From Mycobacterium montefiorense (lineage in GTDB: Bacteria > Actinomycetota > Actinomycetes > Mycobacteriales > Mycobacteriaceae): a stretch of DNA of 64,000 nt. The translations under genes were made by a program, and so were the position numbers. The notes beneath the pieces were generated by a model. The model saw only the letters and a list, made by a program, of their open reading frames with translations. It was not told the origin of the DNA and did no database searches. Location: assembly GCF_003112775.1 (NCBI RefSeq), contig NZ_BFCH01000001.1, forward strand, positions 159,632 through 223,631, read 5' to 3'. Positions within the stretch are counted from its first letter, which is position 1, and every line of letters starts with the position of its first letter. Positions 10,599 through 19,086 of this stretch are shown here, piece after piece.

Positions 10599-11133
10599 CG
10601 CTCATGATCGCAACCCCGTCGGCTAGCGTCGGCGGCGGTGAACCAATCCTGCTGCCACGCAACAACGAATCGTGGGCGGACGTTCGAAACGCGCGCCGAT
10701 GGTGACACGGCCGAAGCACAACTAGTGCGCTTACCGTCTGGTTGCCCTGGTGTGCGGCAAAATGGTTGCCGCCCATGAATTGCTTCTTTGCTCGAGTGCA
10801 TAGCCGGCGAACTGATGGCTTCGCGTACGGTCAGCGCATGTGTTTCGGCTTCGTGGAGCGCGTAATCACCCGCCCACGGCGTGTACGAACATACGATGAG
10901 TCGCGACGCGATCGTCGTCCCGCATCATTTCGACATCAGAGCGGTATCCGTTTTCGTAATATTCGCGAATTGCCTTCGCATTTCTTGTTCGCTAGAGCAA
11001 AGTTATGCGAGCCCGGCGATATGCGAACTCTGATGGGGTTCGTAACCCGCGTTCGGGGTACCAACCGCTCGCAGGGTCCGCAGGGCACGGGCATGGCCAT
11101 ATTTGAGGGCATATCCGTCGGCTGGGAGGCTTG
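10599..11133. other. 535-base intergenic region
   Basis: No supported gene is seen. In M. tuberculosis this interval carries Rv2723 and Rv2722, which are missing here. The only recognisable feature is ACCGTCTGGTTG at 10733-10744, which repeats 12 bases of the palindrome found in front of fadE20. The remaining open frames have unlikely composition and no good ribosome-binding sites. Confidence 0.5.
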
Positions 11134-13407
11134 GTGAACGGGAAGAGAGGTCAAGTGCGCAGGCTCGCCGGGCGGGCGCTGATCAGCGTGGCGACCACAG
11201 CGTTGGCCGTCGTGCTGCTGGCACCTACCGCCTCAGCTTCTCCGATCGGCGACGCCGAAGCCGCCATCATGGCCGCGTGGGACAAGGCCGGCGGCCCCAC
11301 CTCACCGCTAGGCCCCCGCAAGGGCGACGTCTATCCCGTGGCCGACGGCTTCGCGTGCGACTTCGACGGCGGCAAGTTCTTCTTCACCACGGCCACCGGT
11401 GCGAAATTCGTGTACGGGCCGATCCTGGAAAAGTACGACATGCTCGGCGGCCCGGCCGGTAGCGATCTGGGATTTCCGACCATCAACGAGGTTCCCGGAC
11501 TCGCGGGCCCCGACAGCCGCGTGGCGACGTTCTCGGCCAGCGACAAGCCGGTGATTTTCTGGACGCCCGATCATGGCGCGTTTGTCGTGCGCGGCGCGCT
11601 GAACGCCGCCTGGGACAAACTCGGTAGCTCGGGCGGCGTTCTCGGCGCCCCGGTCGGAGATGAGACCTACGACGGCGAAGTGTCCTCGCAGAAGTTCGGC
11701 GCCGGCCAGATTTCCTGGAACCGCAAAACCAAGGAATTCAACACTGAGCCAGCGGGATTGGCCGACCAGCTGAAGGGCTTGCAGGTAGCCATCGATCCAG
11801 CCGCGGCCATCAACATGGCCTGGCGCGCGGCCGGCGGTGTGAACGGCCCGCTGGGCGCCAAGCAGGGCGGCCAGTATCCGATCGGCGGCGACGGAATCGC
11901 CCAGAACTTCGCCGGCGGCAAGGTGTTCTTCAGCCCGGCGAACGGCGCGAACGCCCTGGAAAGCGACATTCTGGCGAAGTACGAGTCGGTGGGTGGCCCG
12001 GTCAGCAGCGACCTGGGCTTCCCGATCGCCAACGAGTCCGACGGCGGCGTCAGCCCCAACAGCCGGATCGCGACGTTCTCGGCAGCCGACAAGCCGGTGA
12101 TTTTCTGGAGCTCTGACCACGGTGCCTTCGTCGTGCGCGGAGCGATGAAGGCGGCCTGGGACAAGCTGCGCGGTCCCACCGGCAAGCTGGGTGCCCCGGT
12201 CGGCGATCAGACCGTCGACGGCGACGTGATCTCGCAGAAGTTCACCGGCGGCAAGATCTCGTGGAACCGCGCGAAGAACACCTTCTCCACCGACCCGGCG
12301 AACCTGGCTCCGCTGTTGTCGGGCCTGCAGGTGTCGGGACAAAACCAGCCGAGTGGTTCGGCAATGCCGCAGCACACCAACAAGTGGTTCACCTGGAGCT
12401 GGTGGTACCTGTTCGCCCTGGTCCCGCTGCTGGTTCTGGTGCTGCTGGCGGTGTTCGTGGCGTTGCGGTGGCACCGGCATCGCGCCGAGCGCAATGCCGC
12501 GCCCTACAACCTCGATCGCGACGTCGACGTCGGTGGCTACGACGACTCGGGTGAGCCGCGCTGGGGGCCCGATTACGCCGATGCCACGACCGAGCACTTG
12601 TCCTATGGCGACGTGCACTCACCGGAGCACCACGACGACGACGCCCCGCGAGTCAGGTGGCCGCATTCACCCGAAACGGTCGAACTGGACGAAGATGCCG
12701 CGGCCGGTTACGCCGACGAATCCGTATCCGAGGAAGAGTGGGATCAGTTAGGGGTCGACGACCAGGATCCCGACACGGTCGACACCGATTCCATCCACGT
12801 GGTGTCGGCGGACGATCTCACCGAGGCCGGCTATGGCGATGAGGTACTCCAAGCCGGCTACCTGGATGATGTCGAAGTGTCGGAGCGCGCCGATCCGGAC
12901 ACTGAATACACCGATGCGAGCGTTCCGGAAGCCGCCTACCCTGACGCCGCCGAGGAAGACACCCCGTATGCGGAGGCGGGCTATCCGGGTGCCGACGATG
13001 AGGAGGCGGCCTATCCCGATGTGGCCGTGCCGCATACGCCGCCGGATCTTGCCGCCGCAAGCGGCGCCACGCCCGGTGCTGCCGCTGCGGGTGATGTCGC
13101 GGCCGGCCTCGCCGCCGCGGTAGGCGCTGCATCGCGTGGCGGACGGCACGCCGCCGCGGACGCTGACGGCGAGTCAGACTTCGAGTCGGCAGCCGCCCTC
13201 GGGGCACTAGGCCCGGCCGGACGTCCGACGATCCACCTGCCTCTGGATGACCCGTATCTGATTCCCGACGGTTATCCGATCAAGGCGAGCACCCGCTTCG
13301 GCCTGTATTACACCCCGGATAGCGACCTCTATCACGACACGCTCGCCGAAGTGTTCTTGTCCAGCGAGGAAGCCGCGCTGGTCAACGGCTTCATCAAGGC
13401 CGACTAG
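11134..13407 (+). CDS. secreted or envelope-anchored LGFP-repeat protein (Rv2721c-like)
   Basis: A protein of about 757 residues. A signal peptide covers roughly residues 10-36 (ISVATTALAVVLLAPTASAS). The region to about residue 400 is built of LGFP repeats, seen as AAWDKAGGP..PLG..KGD and SDLGFP..NE units, a module linked to attachment to the mycolate cell wall. One transmembrane helix follows at about residues 426-447. The tail of about 300 residues is very acidic, with imperfect repeats such as EAGYGDE and EAAYPDA. The last 50 residues (YPIKASTRFGLYYTPDSD...) resemble a short motif at the ends of many mycobacterial proteins. The start is uncertain: GTG at 11134 or GTG at 11155, which has a closer AGAGAGG site. 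Confidence 0.82.
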   Translation: MNGKRGQVRRLAGRALISVATTALAVVLLAPTASASPIGDAEAAIMAAWDKAGGPTSPLGPRKGDVYPVADGFACDFDGGKFFFTTATGAKFVYGPILEKYDMLGGPAGSDLGFPTINEVPGLAGPDSRVATFSASDKPVIFWTPDHGAFVVRGALNAAWDKLGSSGGVLGAPVGDETYDGEVSSQKFGAGQISWNRKTKEFNTEPAGLADQLKGLQVAIDPAAAINMAWRAAGGVNGPLGAKQGGQYPIGGDGIAQNFAGGKVFFSPANGANALESDILAKYESVGGPVSSDLGFPIANESDGGVSPNSRIATFSAADKPVIFWSSDHGAFVVRGAMKAAWDKLRGPTGKLGAPVGDQTVDGDVISQKFTGGKISWNRAKNTFSTDPANLAPLLSGLQVSGQNQPSGSAMPQHTNKWFTWSWWYLFALVPLLVLVLLAVFVALRWHRHRAERNAAPYNLDRDVDVGGYDDSGEPRWGPDYADATTEHLSYGDVHSPEHHDDDAPRVRWPHSPETVELDEDAAAGYADESVSEEEWDQLGVDDQDPDTVDTDSIHVVSADDLTEAGYGDEVLQAGYLDDVEVSERADPDTEYTDASVPEAAYPDAAEEDTPYAEAGYPGADDEEAAYPDVAVPHTPPDLAAASGATPGAAAAGDVAAGLAAAVGAASRGGRHAAADADGESDFESAAALGALGPAGRPTIHLPLDDPYLIPDGYPIKASTRFGLYYTPDSDLYHDTLAEVFLSSEEAALVNGFIKAD

Positions 13408-13426
13408 ATAGCGAACTTTTGCGGCA

Positions 13427-14128
13427 CTAGACCTTGCGGATCACCGTGACGACCTTGCCGAGCACGGTCGCGTCATTGCCGGGGATGGGATCGAACGCCG
13501 GGTTGTGCGGCATCAGCCACACTTGACCCCCCGCGCGCTTGAACGTCTTGACGGTGGCCTCACCGTCGATCATGGCGGCGACGATGTCGCCGTTGTCGGC
13601 GACATTCTGTTGCCGCACGACGACCCAGTCGCCGTCGCAGATCGCGGCTTCGATCATCGAGTCGCCGACCACCTTGAGCAGAAAGAGGGTGCCCTCGCCG
13701 ACCAATTCGCGGGGGAGCGGGAAGACATCCTCGACGGCTTCTTCGGCCAAGATCGGTCCACCGGCCGCGATGCGCCCGAGCACGGGGACGAACGTCGGCT
13801 CTGGCAACGCGTCGGATCCGGCGACCTCGGTGGCCGGCGCCGCCGCAACGAGGTCATCGGCGCCGCGAACATCGACGGCCCGGGGGCGGTTCGGGTCGCG
13901 GCGCAGGAATCCCTTGCGTTCCAGAGTGCGCAGTTGGTGAGCCACCGAGGACGTCGAAGTCAGCCCGACGGCATCGCCGATCTCCCTGATGCTGGGCGGA
14001 TATCCACGGGTGGTCACCGATTGACGGATGACGTTCAAGATAGTGCGTTGCCGCTGGGTAAGCGATGAATCCACGGAATGCAACCGGCCTTCGGGGCCGG
14101 TGGCTGAGGTGTCGTTGCTGTCGCTCAT
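13427..14128 (-). CDS. lexA: SOS response repressor LexA
   Basis: A 233-residue repressor that cleaves itself when RecA is activated. The N-terminal winged helix binds DNA (TQRQRTIL to about residue 88, with the recognition helix near [10 protein letters not shown]). The peptidase half has the cleavage bond A122-G123 in GRIAAGGP, the nucleophile S157 in GDSMIEA and the lysine K194 in ATVKTF. The ATG at 14128 gives family length; upstream in-frame codons are not protein-like. A perfect mycobacterial LexA box lies 33 bases upstream of this start, so the gene is autoregulated. It is divergent from chiZ. Confidence 0.97.
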   Translation of the reverse strand: MSDSNDTSATGPEGRLHSVDSSLTQRQRTILNVIRQSVTTRGYPPSIREIGDAVGLTSTSSVAHQLRTLERKGFLRRDPNRPRAVDVRGADDLVAAAPATEVAGSDALPEPTFVPVLGRIAAGGPILAEEAVEDVFPLPRELVGEGTLFLLKVVGDSMIEAAICDGDWVVVRQQNVADNGDIVAAMIDGEATVKTFKRAGGQVWLMPHNPAFDPIPGNDATVLGKVVTVIRKV

Positions 14129-14160
14129 GGCACTGAATGTAACCCCCTGGAAGCCAGGAA

Positions 14161-14176
14161 TCAAACATGTGTTCGA
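14161..14176 (-). promoter_or_regulatory. LexA-binding SOS box of lexA
   Basis: On the minus strand this reads TCGAACACATGTTTGA, which matches the mycobacterial consensus TCGAAC-N4-GTTCGA with one change and, as I recall it, equals the box described for M. tuberculosis lexA. It sits 33 bases upstream of the lexA start codon. Confidence 0.9.
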
Positions 14177-14343
14177 CTCGCGTGTCGCCCCTTCGTGTCT
14201 CCTGAAACAGTGATCCGCGCAACTTTGCGAATCACAATGGTGTAACTCTCGAAAAGACCGGGTATTTGTGCGTGATGGCAGTGATAGCGACCGACGGAGG
14301 TTGTCGGTGGCGTGGTCTAGCGTTTTGCTCGTGCGACACGCTT

Positions 14344-14357
14344 CGCTCAAATGTTCG
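14344..14357 (-). promoter_or_regulatory. degenerate SOS box 1 upstream of chiZ
   Basis: On the minus strand it reads CGAAC-ATTT-GAGCG: one perfect half-site and one half that matches GTTCG at three of five positions. It is the first of three related sites in 55 bases and faces the opposite way to the other two. Confidence 0.55.
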
Positions 14358-14361
14358 TATT

Positions 14362-14377
14362 TCGAACACACGAGCGA
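14362..14377 (+). promoter_or_regulatory. degenerate SOS box 2 upstream of chiZ
   Basis: TCGAACACACGAGCGA: a perfect left half-site TCGAAC, four-base spacer, and a degenerate right half. It is identical in all 16 bases to the site 21 bases downstream. Multiple boxes in the lexA-Rv2719c interval are known in M. tuberculosis. Confidence 0.7.
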
Positions 14378-14382
14378 TAGTG

Positions 14383-14398
14383 TCGAACACACGAGCGA
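14383..14398 (+). promoter_or_regulatory. degenerate SOS box 3 upstream of chiZ
   Basis: A second exact copy of TCGAACACACGAGCGA, 21 bases (two helical turns) after the previous one and 25 bases before the chiZ start codon, so bound LexA would block initiation there. Confidence 0.7.
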
Positions 14399-14423
14399 GG
14401 ATTAGTTGACTGGAGGAACGCAC

Positions 14424-14912
14424 ATGACGCTCATGCACACAGTCTCACCGCGGACCAACAACGTGCGGCGCCCGAGCGATGGGCTGGTTGCGCGGCCTCG
14501 CTACGACCAGGAACGCGCGCTGCGGTCGCGCCGGCCCGTGCAGTCGCGGCCGGCCGGCGCGCCAATGCGCTACCGCGGTACCGGGGTAGCGGTGTCGGCC
14601 GCGCCGCATCGCCGCCGTCCGGCCACACTGGGGACGACTCTGGGGCTGGCCCTGATGGCCGGGATCATCACGCTCTGGCTGGGTCTGGTCGCGAATCTCG
14701 GTCAGATCGCCAACGGTGACTCCGCCGCCGCTCCCGTACCGGACAGGCTGTCCGTCGTGCAGGTCGAGCCGGGCGAGTCCCTTCAAGACGTCGCACACCG
14801 GGTAGCGCCCGAAGCGCCGGCGCGCCAGGTTGCCGACCGCATTCGCGAACTCAACAACCTGAACTCGCCGTCACTGGCCGCCGGCCAGACCCTGATCGCG
14901 CCGATCGGCTGA
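14424..14912 (+). CDS. chiZ: SOS-induced LysM membrane protein, Rv2719c/ChiZ-like
   Basis: A 162-residue protein with an arginine-rich cytoplasmic N-terminus of about 65 residues, one transmembrane helix ([20 protein letters not shown], about residues 72-95) and an extracytoplasmic LysM domain ([20 protein letters not shown] onwards), which binds peptidoglycan. In M. tuberculosis the orthologue is induced by DNA damage, acts on the cell wall and interferes with division. The ATG at 14424 has a good TGGAGGA site; a TTG six codons upstream is less likely. The three SOS boxes directly upstream support LexA control. Confidence 0.88.
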   Translation: MTLMHTVSPRTNNVRRPSDGLVARPRYDQERALRSRRPVQSRPAGAPMRYRGTGVAVSAAPHRRRPATLGTTLGLALMAGIITLWLGLVANLGQIANGDSAAAPVPDRLSVVQVEPGESLQDVAHRVAPEAPARQVADRIRELNNLNSPSLAAGQTLIAPIG

Positions 14913-15069
14913 CGGCGCGGCGACGCCGTACGAAAACCGCTCTACGCCAACGCCGCTCAGTCCTCGCACCGCTACCAGCACCCGTGTCGCGGCTACATTG
15001 GCTCGGCGGGGGAGCGCACGGGTACGCTCGGAGTGTTCTGCGAGATGCCGGCCCCGCGAAGGAGCGGTC

Positions 15070-15534
15070 ATGCATTGTCCGTTCTGCCGCCATCCCGATT
15101 CCCGGGTAATTGACTCGCGGGAAACCGATGAAGGCCAAGCCATTCGGCGCCGCCGATCGTGCCCGGAGTGCGGGCGACGGTTCACCACGGTAGAAACCGC
15201 GGTCCTGGCCGTGGTGAAGCGCAGCGGAGTCACCGAGCCGTTCAGTCGCGAAAAGGTCGTCAAAGGGGTGCGCCGCGCGTGCCAGGGCCGTCAGGTGGAC
15301 GAGGACGCGCTGAACCTGCTGGCGCAGCAGGTGGAAGACACCGTCCGTGCCGCCGGCTCGCCCGAGATTCCCAGTCACGAGGTCGGCCTGGCGATCCTGG
15401 GGCCGTTGCGTGACCTGGACGAGGTGGCGTACCTGCGCTTCGCGTCGGTTTACCGGTCCTTCTCTTCGGCCGACGATTTCGAACGCGAGATCGAGGCGCT
15501 GCGCCAGCACCGCAAGGTATCGACACCCACCTGA
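15070..15534 (+). CDS. nrdR: transcriptional repressor NrdR
   Basis: A 154-residue repressor of ribonucleotide reductase genes that senses ATP/dATP. The zinc ribbon is at the very start (MHCPFC..., then CPECGRRF at about residues 31-38). It is followed by the ATP-cone domain ([24 protein letters not shown]). Length equals the M. tuberculosis protein. The ATG at 15070 is chosen because the zinc ribbon must be N-terminal; a GGAGCGG site precedes it. Confidence 0.96.
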   Translation: MHCPFCRHPDSRVIDSRETDEGQAIRRRRSCPECGRRFTTVETAVLAVVKRSGVTEPFSREKVVKGVRRACQGRQVDEDALNLLAQQVEDTVRAAGSPEIPSHEVGLAILGPLRDLDEVAYLRFASVYRSFSSADDFEREIEALRQHRKVSTPT

Positions 15535-15593
15535 TGGTCCGCCGCGTGACTCGGGCGCAACGGTACTGGTCGGCACCGGACTAGGCTGAATTC

Positions 15594-16079
15594 ATGCCTG
15601 GCGACCTGCATCCGGATCTCGAGGCGCTCGCGCCGCTGCTCGGCACCTGGGCTGGTCGCGGTGCGGGCGAATATCCGACGATCCAGCCCTTCGAGTATCT
15701 CGAAGAAGTTGTGTTTTCCCATGTGGGCAAACCGTTTCTGGCCTACGCGCAGAAGACCAAAGCGGTGGCCGACGGCAAACCGCTGCACGCCGAGACCGGC
15801 TATCTTCGGGTGCCCGAACCCGGCCACGTCGAGCTAGTTCTGGCTCACCCCAGCGGGGTCACCGAAATCGAGGTCGGCTCCTACCGGTCGACCGGCGATG
15901 TCATCGAAATCGAGCTGGCCACCACGTCGATCGGTTTGACGCCGACCGCCAAAGAGGTTTCCGCGCTTGGTCGTTCCATCCGCCTCGACGGCGACCAGCT
16001 TACGTACTCGGTACAAATGGGTGCGGTCGGGCAACCCATGCAGCATCATCTTGCCGCGGAGTTGCAGCGGAAGTCCTGA
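15594..16079 (+). CDS. nitrobindin-family haem-binding protein (Rv2717c-like)
   Basis: A 161-residue beta-barrel protein of the THAP4/nitrobindin type. The diagnostic GTWAGRG (GxWxGxG) is at about residues 18-24, and the C-terminal QHHLAAEL contains the histidine expected to ligate ferric haem. Members bind nitric oxide or isomerise peroxynitrite. Length is close to the M. tuberculosis orthologue (164). It is on the same strand as nrdR with about 60 bases between them, and converges on the PhzF-like gene. Confidence 0.88.
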   Translation: MPGDLHPDLEALAPLLGTWAGRGAGEYPTIQPFEYLEEVVFSHVGKPFLAYAQKTKAVADGKPLHAETGYLRVPEPGHVELVLAHPSGVTEIEVGSYRSTGDVIEIELATTSIGLTPTAKEVSALGRSIRLDGDQLTYSVQMGAVGQPMQHHLAAELQRKS

Positions 16080-16111
16080 ATTCCCAGCAGCCTCGGCTGG
16101 CCGAGTATCCT

Positions 16112-16798
16112 TCAGTCCAGTTGTGTCACACCGTCGTTGACGACGCGGCCAGCCACCCGAACCCAGCCCTCGGGACTCCAGACAGTTTCCAGCATCGATC
16201 CTCTGCCCTGGGTGATGCTCAGGTCGCGGCTAAGATGGTCGGTAATCCGCATCGCTGCCGAGCCGGTCGCTTCGTCTTCGGGTACACCGAGATTTGCCGC
16301 GAACATCCGGGAACGCAGCGCCCCGGCGGGCTCATCGATCCAGGCCCACAGGTAGTGCGCGGTGTCGTCGGGAAAATCGTCTGGGTCGGCCGTGAGAAGC
16401 TGCTCGACGGAATCGAATTCGTGCACTGCGAACACGGGAGCCCAGTCCGAGCGGGCGCTGATGCCCACCAGATCACCCGCGTAGTGCACCTGCACAATGC
16501 CGGATGGTACCTGCAGCGTGTTGATCGGCGTACCGTTGGCGCGCAGCCACCACGACGCGCCCACTGACGGGTGCCCGGCGAACGGAATTTCGATGCGCGG
16601 AGTGTAAATGGTGACCTGCGCTGTGGTTGAGCCGCCGGCCGGAAGATCGACGAATACCGTTTCGCTGTAACCTAATTGGGCTGCCAGCGCCTGGCGATCG
16701 GCGAGAGCGACCTGTTTGGCGTCGACCACGCCCAGTGGATTGCCGAATTTTCCGTCCCGGTCGGTGAAGACACGCAACACCGTCACATCGATCCCCAT
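16112..16798 (-). CDS. PhzF-family isomerase-like protein (Rv2716-like)
   Basis: A 228-residue protein with the PhzF/DapF-like fold. The conserved catalytic glutamate is E46 in GYSETVF, followed by [11 protein letters not shown] near residue 75 and a late [10 protein letters not shown] glycine-serine block. Characterised members isomerise small acidic substrates; this one's substrate is unknown. It is shorter than PhzF itself (about 280) but equal to the M. tuberculosis orthologue. It is co-directional with the hydrolase and PAC2 genes upstream. Confidence 0.88.
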   Translation of the reverse strand: MGIDVTVLRVFTDRDGKFGNPLGVVDAKQVALADRQALAAQLGYSETVFVDLPAGGSTTAQVTIYTPRIEIPFAGHPSVGASWWLRANGTPINTLQVPSGIVQVHYAGDLVGISARSDWAPVFAVHEFDSVEQLLTADPDDFPDDTAHYLWAWIDEPAGALRSRMFAANLGVPEDEATGSAAMRITDHLSRDLSITQGRGSMLETVWSPEGWVRVAGRVVNDGVTQLD

Positions 16799-16836
16799 GG
16801 GCCGACTGTACGGGGCGGGTCAACGCCGATGGGTCG

Positions 16837-17868
16837 TCAGGTGGCGCTGCGCTCGTCGGAACCCATCGCGTTGAGCACCGCGACGCGCGTGTCGGCCGGG
16901 CCCGTGACGGTGCGTTCGCCGCTGCCGGTGCGCAGCAACTCACGAAGCGCGCCCTGATCGTGTTGGGCGGGGGCGGTGCTGTCGATGAAGCGCTGGACGA
17001 CGTCGATGAAGCGTGCCGGGTCTTCGTGGAATGGAAAGTGGCCGGAGCCGGCAAAGATCTCCAGGCGCGAGCCGGGCATCGCGGCGTGGGCCATCCATGC
17101 GTGCCGGACGGGAACCACCGCATCCTTGGTGCCCCATACGATCTGCACCGGGATGGTCTCGGTCAAATAACATCGATCCAGCATCGTGACGATCTGGCCG
17201 CGCCAGTCCACTACGGCCCGCAGCGTCCTGCTGAACGCCGACGAGGCCGTCGGTTCGGGTAGGTCGTCCAGAATCCGCAGCACGTTCGGCAGATCGCGGC
17301 CCAGGCCGGTCGATCCGATCGCCAGGCCCGCGAGCCGGCCCGCCAGCTGTACTGCCGGCAGCACCAGCGGCAGCCGCAGCAGCGCCAGCGCCTCGGTGCC
17401 CACCGGCAGCGAGGCCAACCGGAATACGACGTTGACGTCTTTGGTGACGCCGCCCGCGGAGACCAGGATCAGCCGGTCGACCAGATGTGGGAACTGGTAA
17501 GCGAATTGCATCGCCACCCCACCGCCGAGCGAATGTCCGACGATGGTCACGCGCTCGATTTCGAGCACGGAGAGCAGGTCGCGCATCCCGTTGGCGTATG
17601 CGGCGACCGAGTAGTCGGCGCGCGGCTTGTCGGACTGCCCATGGCCGAGCAGATCGGGGGCGATCACTGTATACCGCTGAGCGAGCTTGGCCTGCACGGT
17701 ATTCCACGTCGTGGAGTTGTCGCCGATGCCGTGAATCAACAGAATCGCCGGCCCGGAGCCGGCGATTCGGTAGGCCCGCTTGTACCCGTGGATGGTGCGG
17801 AACTCGAGCGAGGGGGTAGTTACTTCGCGCACCGGGCGAAGATTGCTCTTGCGCTTCCGCTCAGTCAT
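16837..17868 (-). CDS. alpha/beta hydrolase (Rv2715-like)
   Basis: A 343-residue hydrolase. The oxyanion region is LLIHGIGDNSTTW (about residues 43-55), the nucleophile is S113 in VGHSLGGG, the acid is the Asp of WGTKDAVVP and the base is the His of GSGHFPFHEDP. The first 20 residues are basic and the end is a polar extension. Sequence resembles bacterial C-C bond or epoxide hydrolases, but the substrate cannot be read from the sequence. It lies between the PhzF-like and PAC2 genes on the same strand with short gaps. Confidence 0.9.
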   Translation of the reverse strand: MTERKRKSNLRPVREVTTPSLEFRTIHGYKRAYRIAGSGPAILLIHGIGDNSTTWNTVQAKLAQRYTVIAPDLLGHGQSDKPRADYSVAAYANGMRDLLSVLEIERVTIVGHSLGGGVAMQFAYQFPHLVDRLILVSAGGVTKDVNVVFRLASLPVGTEALALLRLPLVLPAVQLAGRLAGLAIGSTGLGRDLPNVLRILDDLPEPTASSAFSRTLRAVVDWRGQIVTMLDRCYLTETIPVQIVWGTKDAVVPVRHAWMAHAAMPGSRLEIFAGSGHFPFHEDPARFIDVVQRFIDSTAPAQHDQGALRELLRTGSGERTVTGPADTRVAVLNAMGSDERSAT

Positions 17869-17902
17869 CTCGCCACCCTTGTCGTCGCGCCGCTGAGGCG
17901 TT

Positions 17903-18877
17903 TTAAGCCGGGTCGTCGCCGTCGCGCTTCTTTTCCGCCTGCTGGGCTAGGAACCGCTCGAACTCGGCCCCAAGCTCGTCGCCGCTAGGCAGGTCTTCAT
18001 CGCGTGTTAGTAATGACCTGTTTTCCTGAGCGTCGATGAACGCATCGTACTGGCGCTCGAGTGCAGCCACCACTTGGGCTACTTCGGCACTGGCTTCCAC
18101 CTGCTCGTCGATCTTGCCACGGATCTCTGCCGCAGCCTCGGTCAGCGCCGACAGCGGCAGGTCCAGCGACCCGGTTTTGGCGACCTGCTCGAGCAGCGCC
18201 TGGGCGGCGGCGGGGTAGTCGGTCTGCGTCAGGTAGTGCGGCACGTGGACGGTGAAACCGACCACCTCATGCCCGTGCTCACCCATCCGGTATTCCAGCA
18301 GGTTTGACGCACTGCCGGGGACCTGGATCTCCGCAATCCACGGCTGGAAGTCGCTGATCAGGTCGCGGTTGGTGGAGTGCGCCGTCAGCGTGATGGGCCG
18401 GGTGTGCGGAACAGCCATCGGAACGGTGCCCAGGCCGATGGTTTGGCGTACCCCCAGCCGCTCGGCCAGCAGACGGACCGCGGTGATGAATCTCTCCCAC
18501 TTGAGATCCGGCTCCATGCCCGCCAACAACAGAAATGGGGTGCCGACGCTGTCGCGCAGCGCGTACAGGCTCAGCTCCGGGTCGTCATAGTTGGTGAAGT
18601 GATCGGTCTTGAAGGTCATCAGCGGCCGCCGCGAGCGGTAGTCCAGCAATTCGTCGATCGCGAACGACGCGACCAGCTCGGTGTCCAGAGCGGCCTTCAG
18701 GTGGGTCGCGGCCAGCCGAATCGCATGGCCGGCGTCCGAGAAACCCTCCAAAGCGTGCACCAACACCGGTCCGCGGCCGTCCGATGTCACCAACTGGGGC
18801 GCGGGGAACTCCAGCTCGTACATGCCGGGTTGCCCTGGCTGGTAATAGAGATCGTCGTCTTGGTGCTCGTCGGACAT
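17903..18877 (-). CDS. PAC2-family protein (Rv2714-like)
   Basis: A 324-residue protein of the PAC2/proteasome-assembly-chaperone-2-like fold (VLVHALEGFSDAGHAIRLAATHL near residue 35-57 and IGLGTVPMAVPHTRP in the middle). The C-terminal 80 residues are charged and helical, with a likely coiled coil (EQVEASAEVAQVVAALERQ). Function is unknown, although mycobacteria do have proteasomes. The start is the ATG at 18877, which has an AGAGGAGG-type site upstream and gives the M. tuberculosis length exactly; upstream in-frame sequence is not conserved-looking. Confidence 0.85.
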   Translation of the reverse strand: MSDEHQDDDLYYQPGQPGMYELEFPAPQLVTSDGRGPVLVHALEGFSDAGHAIRLAATHLKAALDTELVASFAIDELLDYRSRRPLMTFKTDHFTNYDDPELSLYALRDSVGTPFLLLAGMEPDLKWERFITAVRLLAERLGVRQTIGLGTVPMAVPHTRPITLTAHSTNRDLISDFQPWIAEIQVPGSASNLLEYRMGEHGHEVVGFTVHVPHYLTQTDYPAAAQALLEQVAKTGSLDLPLSALTEAAAEIRGKIDEQVEASAEVAQVVAALERQYDAFIDAQENRSLLTRDEDLPSGDELGAEFERFLAQQAEKKRDGDDPA

Positions 18878-19086
18878 CGAGTTTTGCCTCCTCTCGGGGT
18901 CCTTCCAGGGTGCCCTAGCCAGTGTCCCCCGAATCAACGGGCATTAGAAATGGAAACAGCATGACGCAAGAACGTAATCCAGAAGGAACAATTCCGGTGG
19001 CACCGGATCTGCCAGCAAATCTAGGTGTCGCAGCGCGATGCGTCGAATTCCGCTTCCGGCCCTGTGGTCGGGCATGATGGGACCCG

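Noticed and set aside
10742..11137. A 131-codon frame in the gap before the LGFP gene
   Set aside because: No ribosome-binding site, irregular composition and no family likeness; it probably reflects non-coding DNA.
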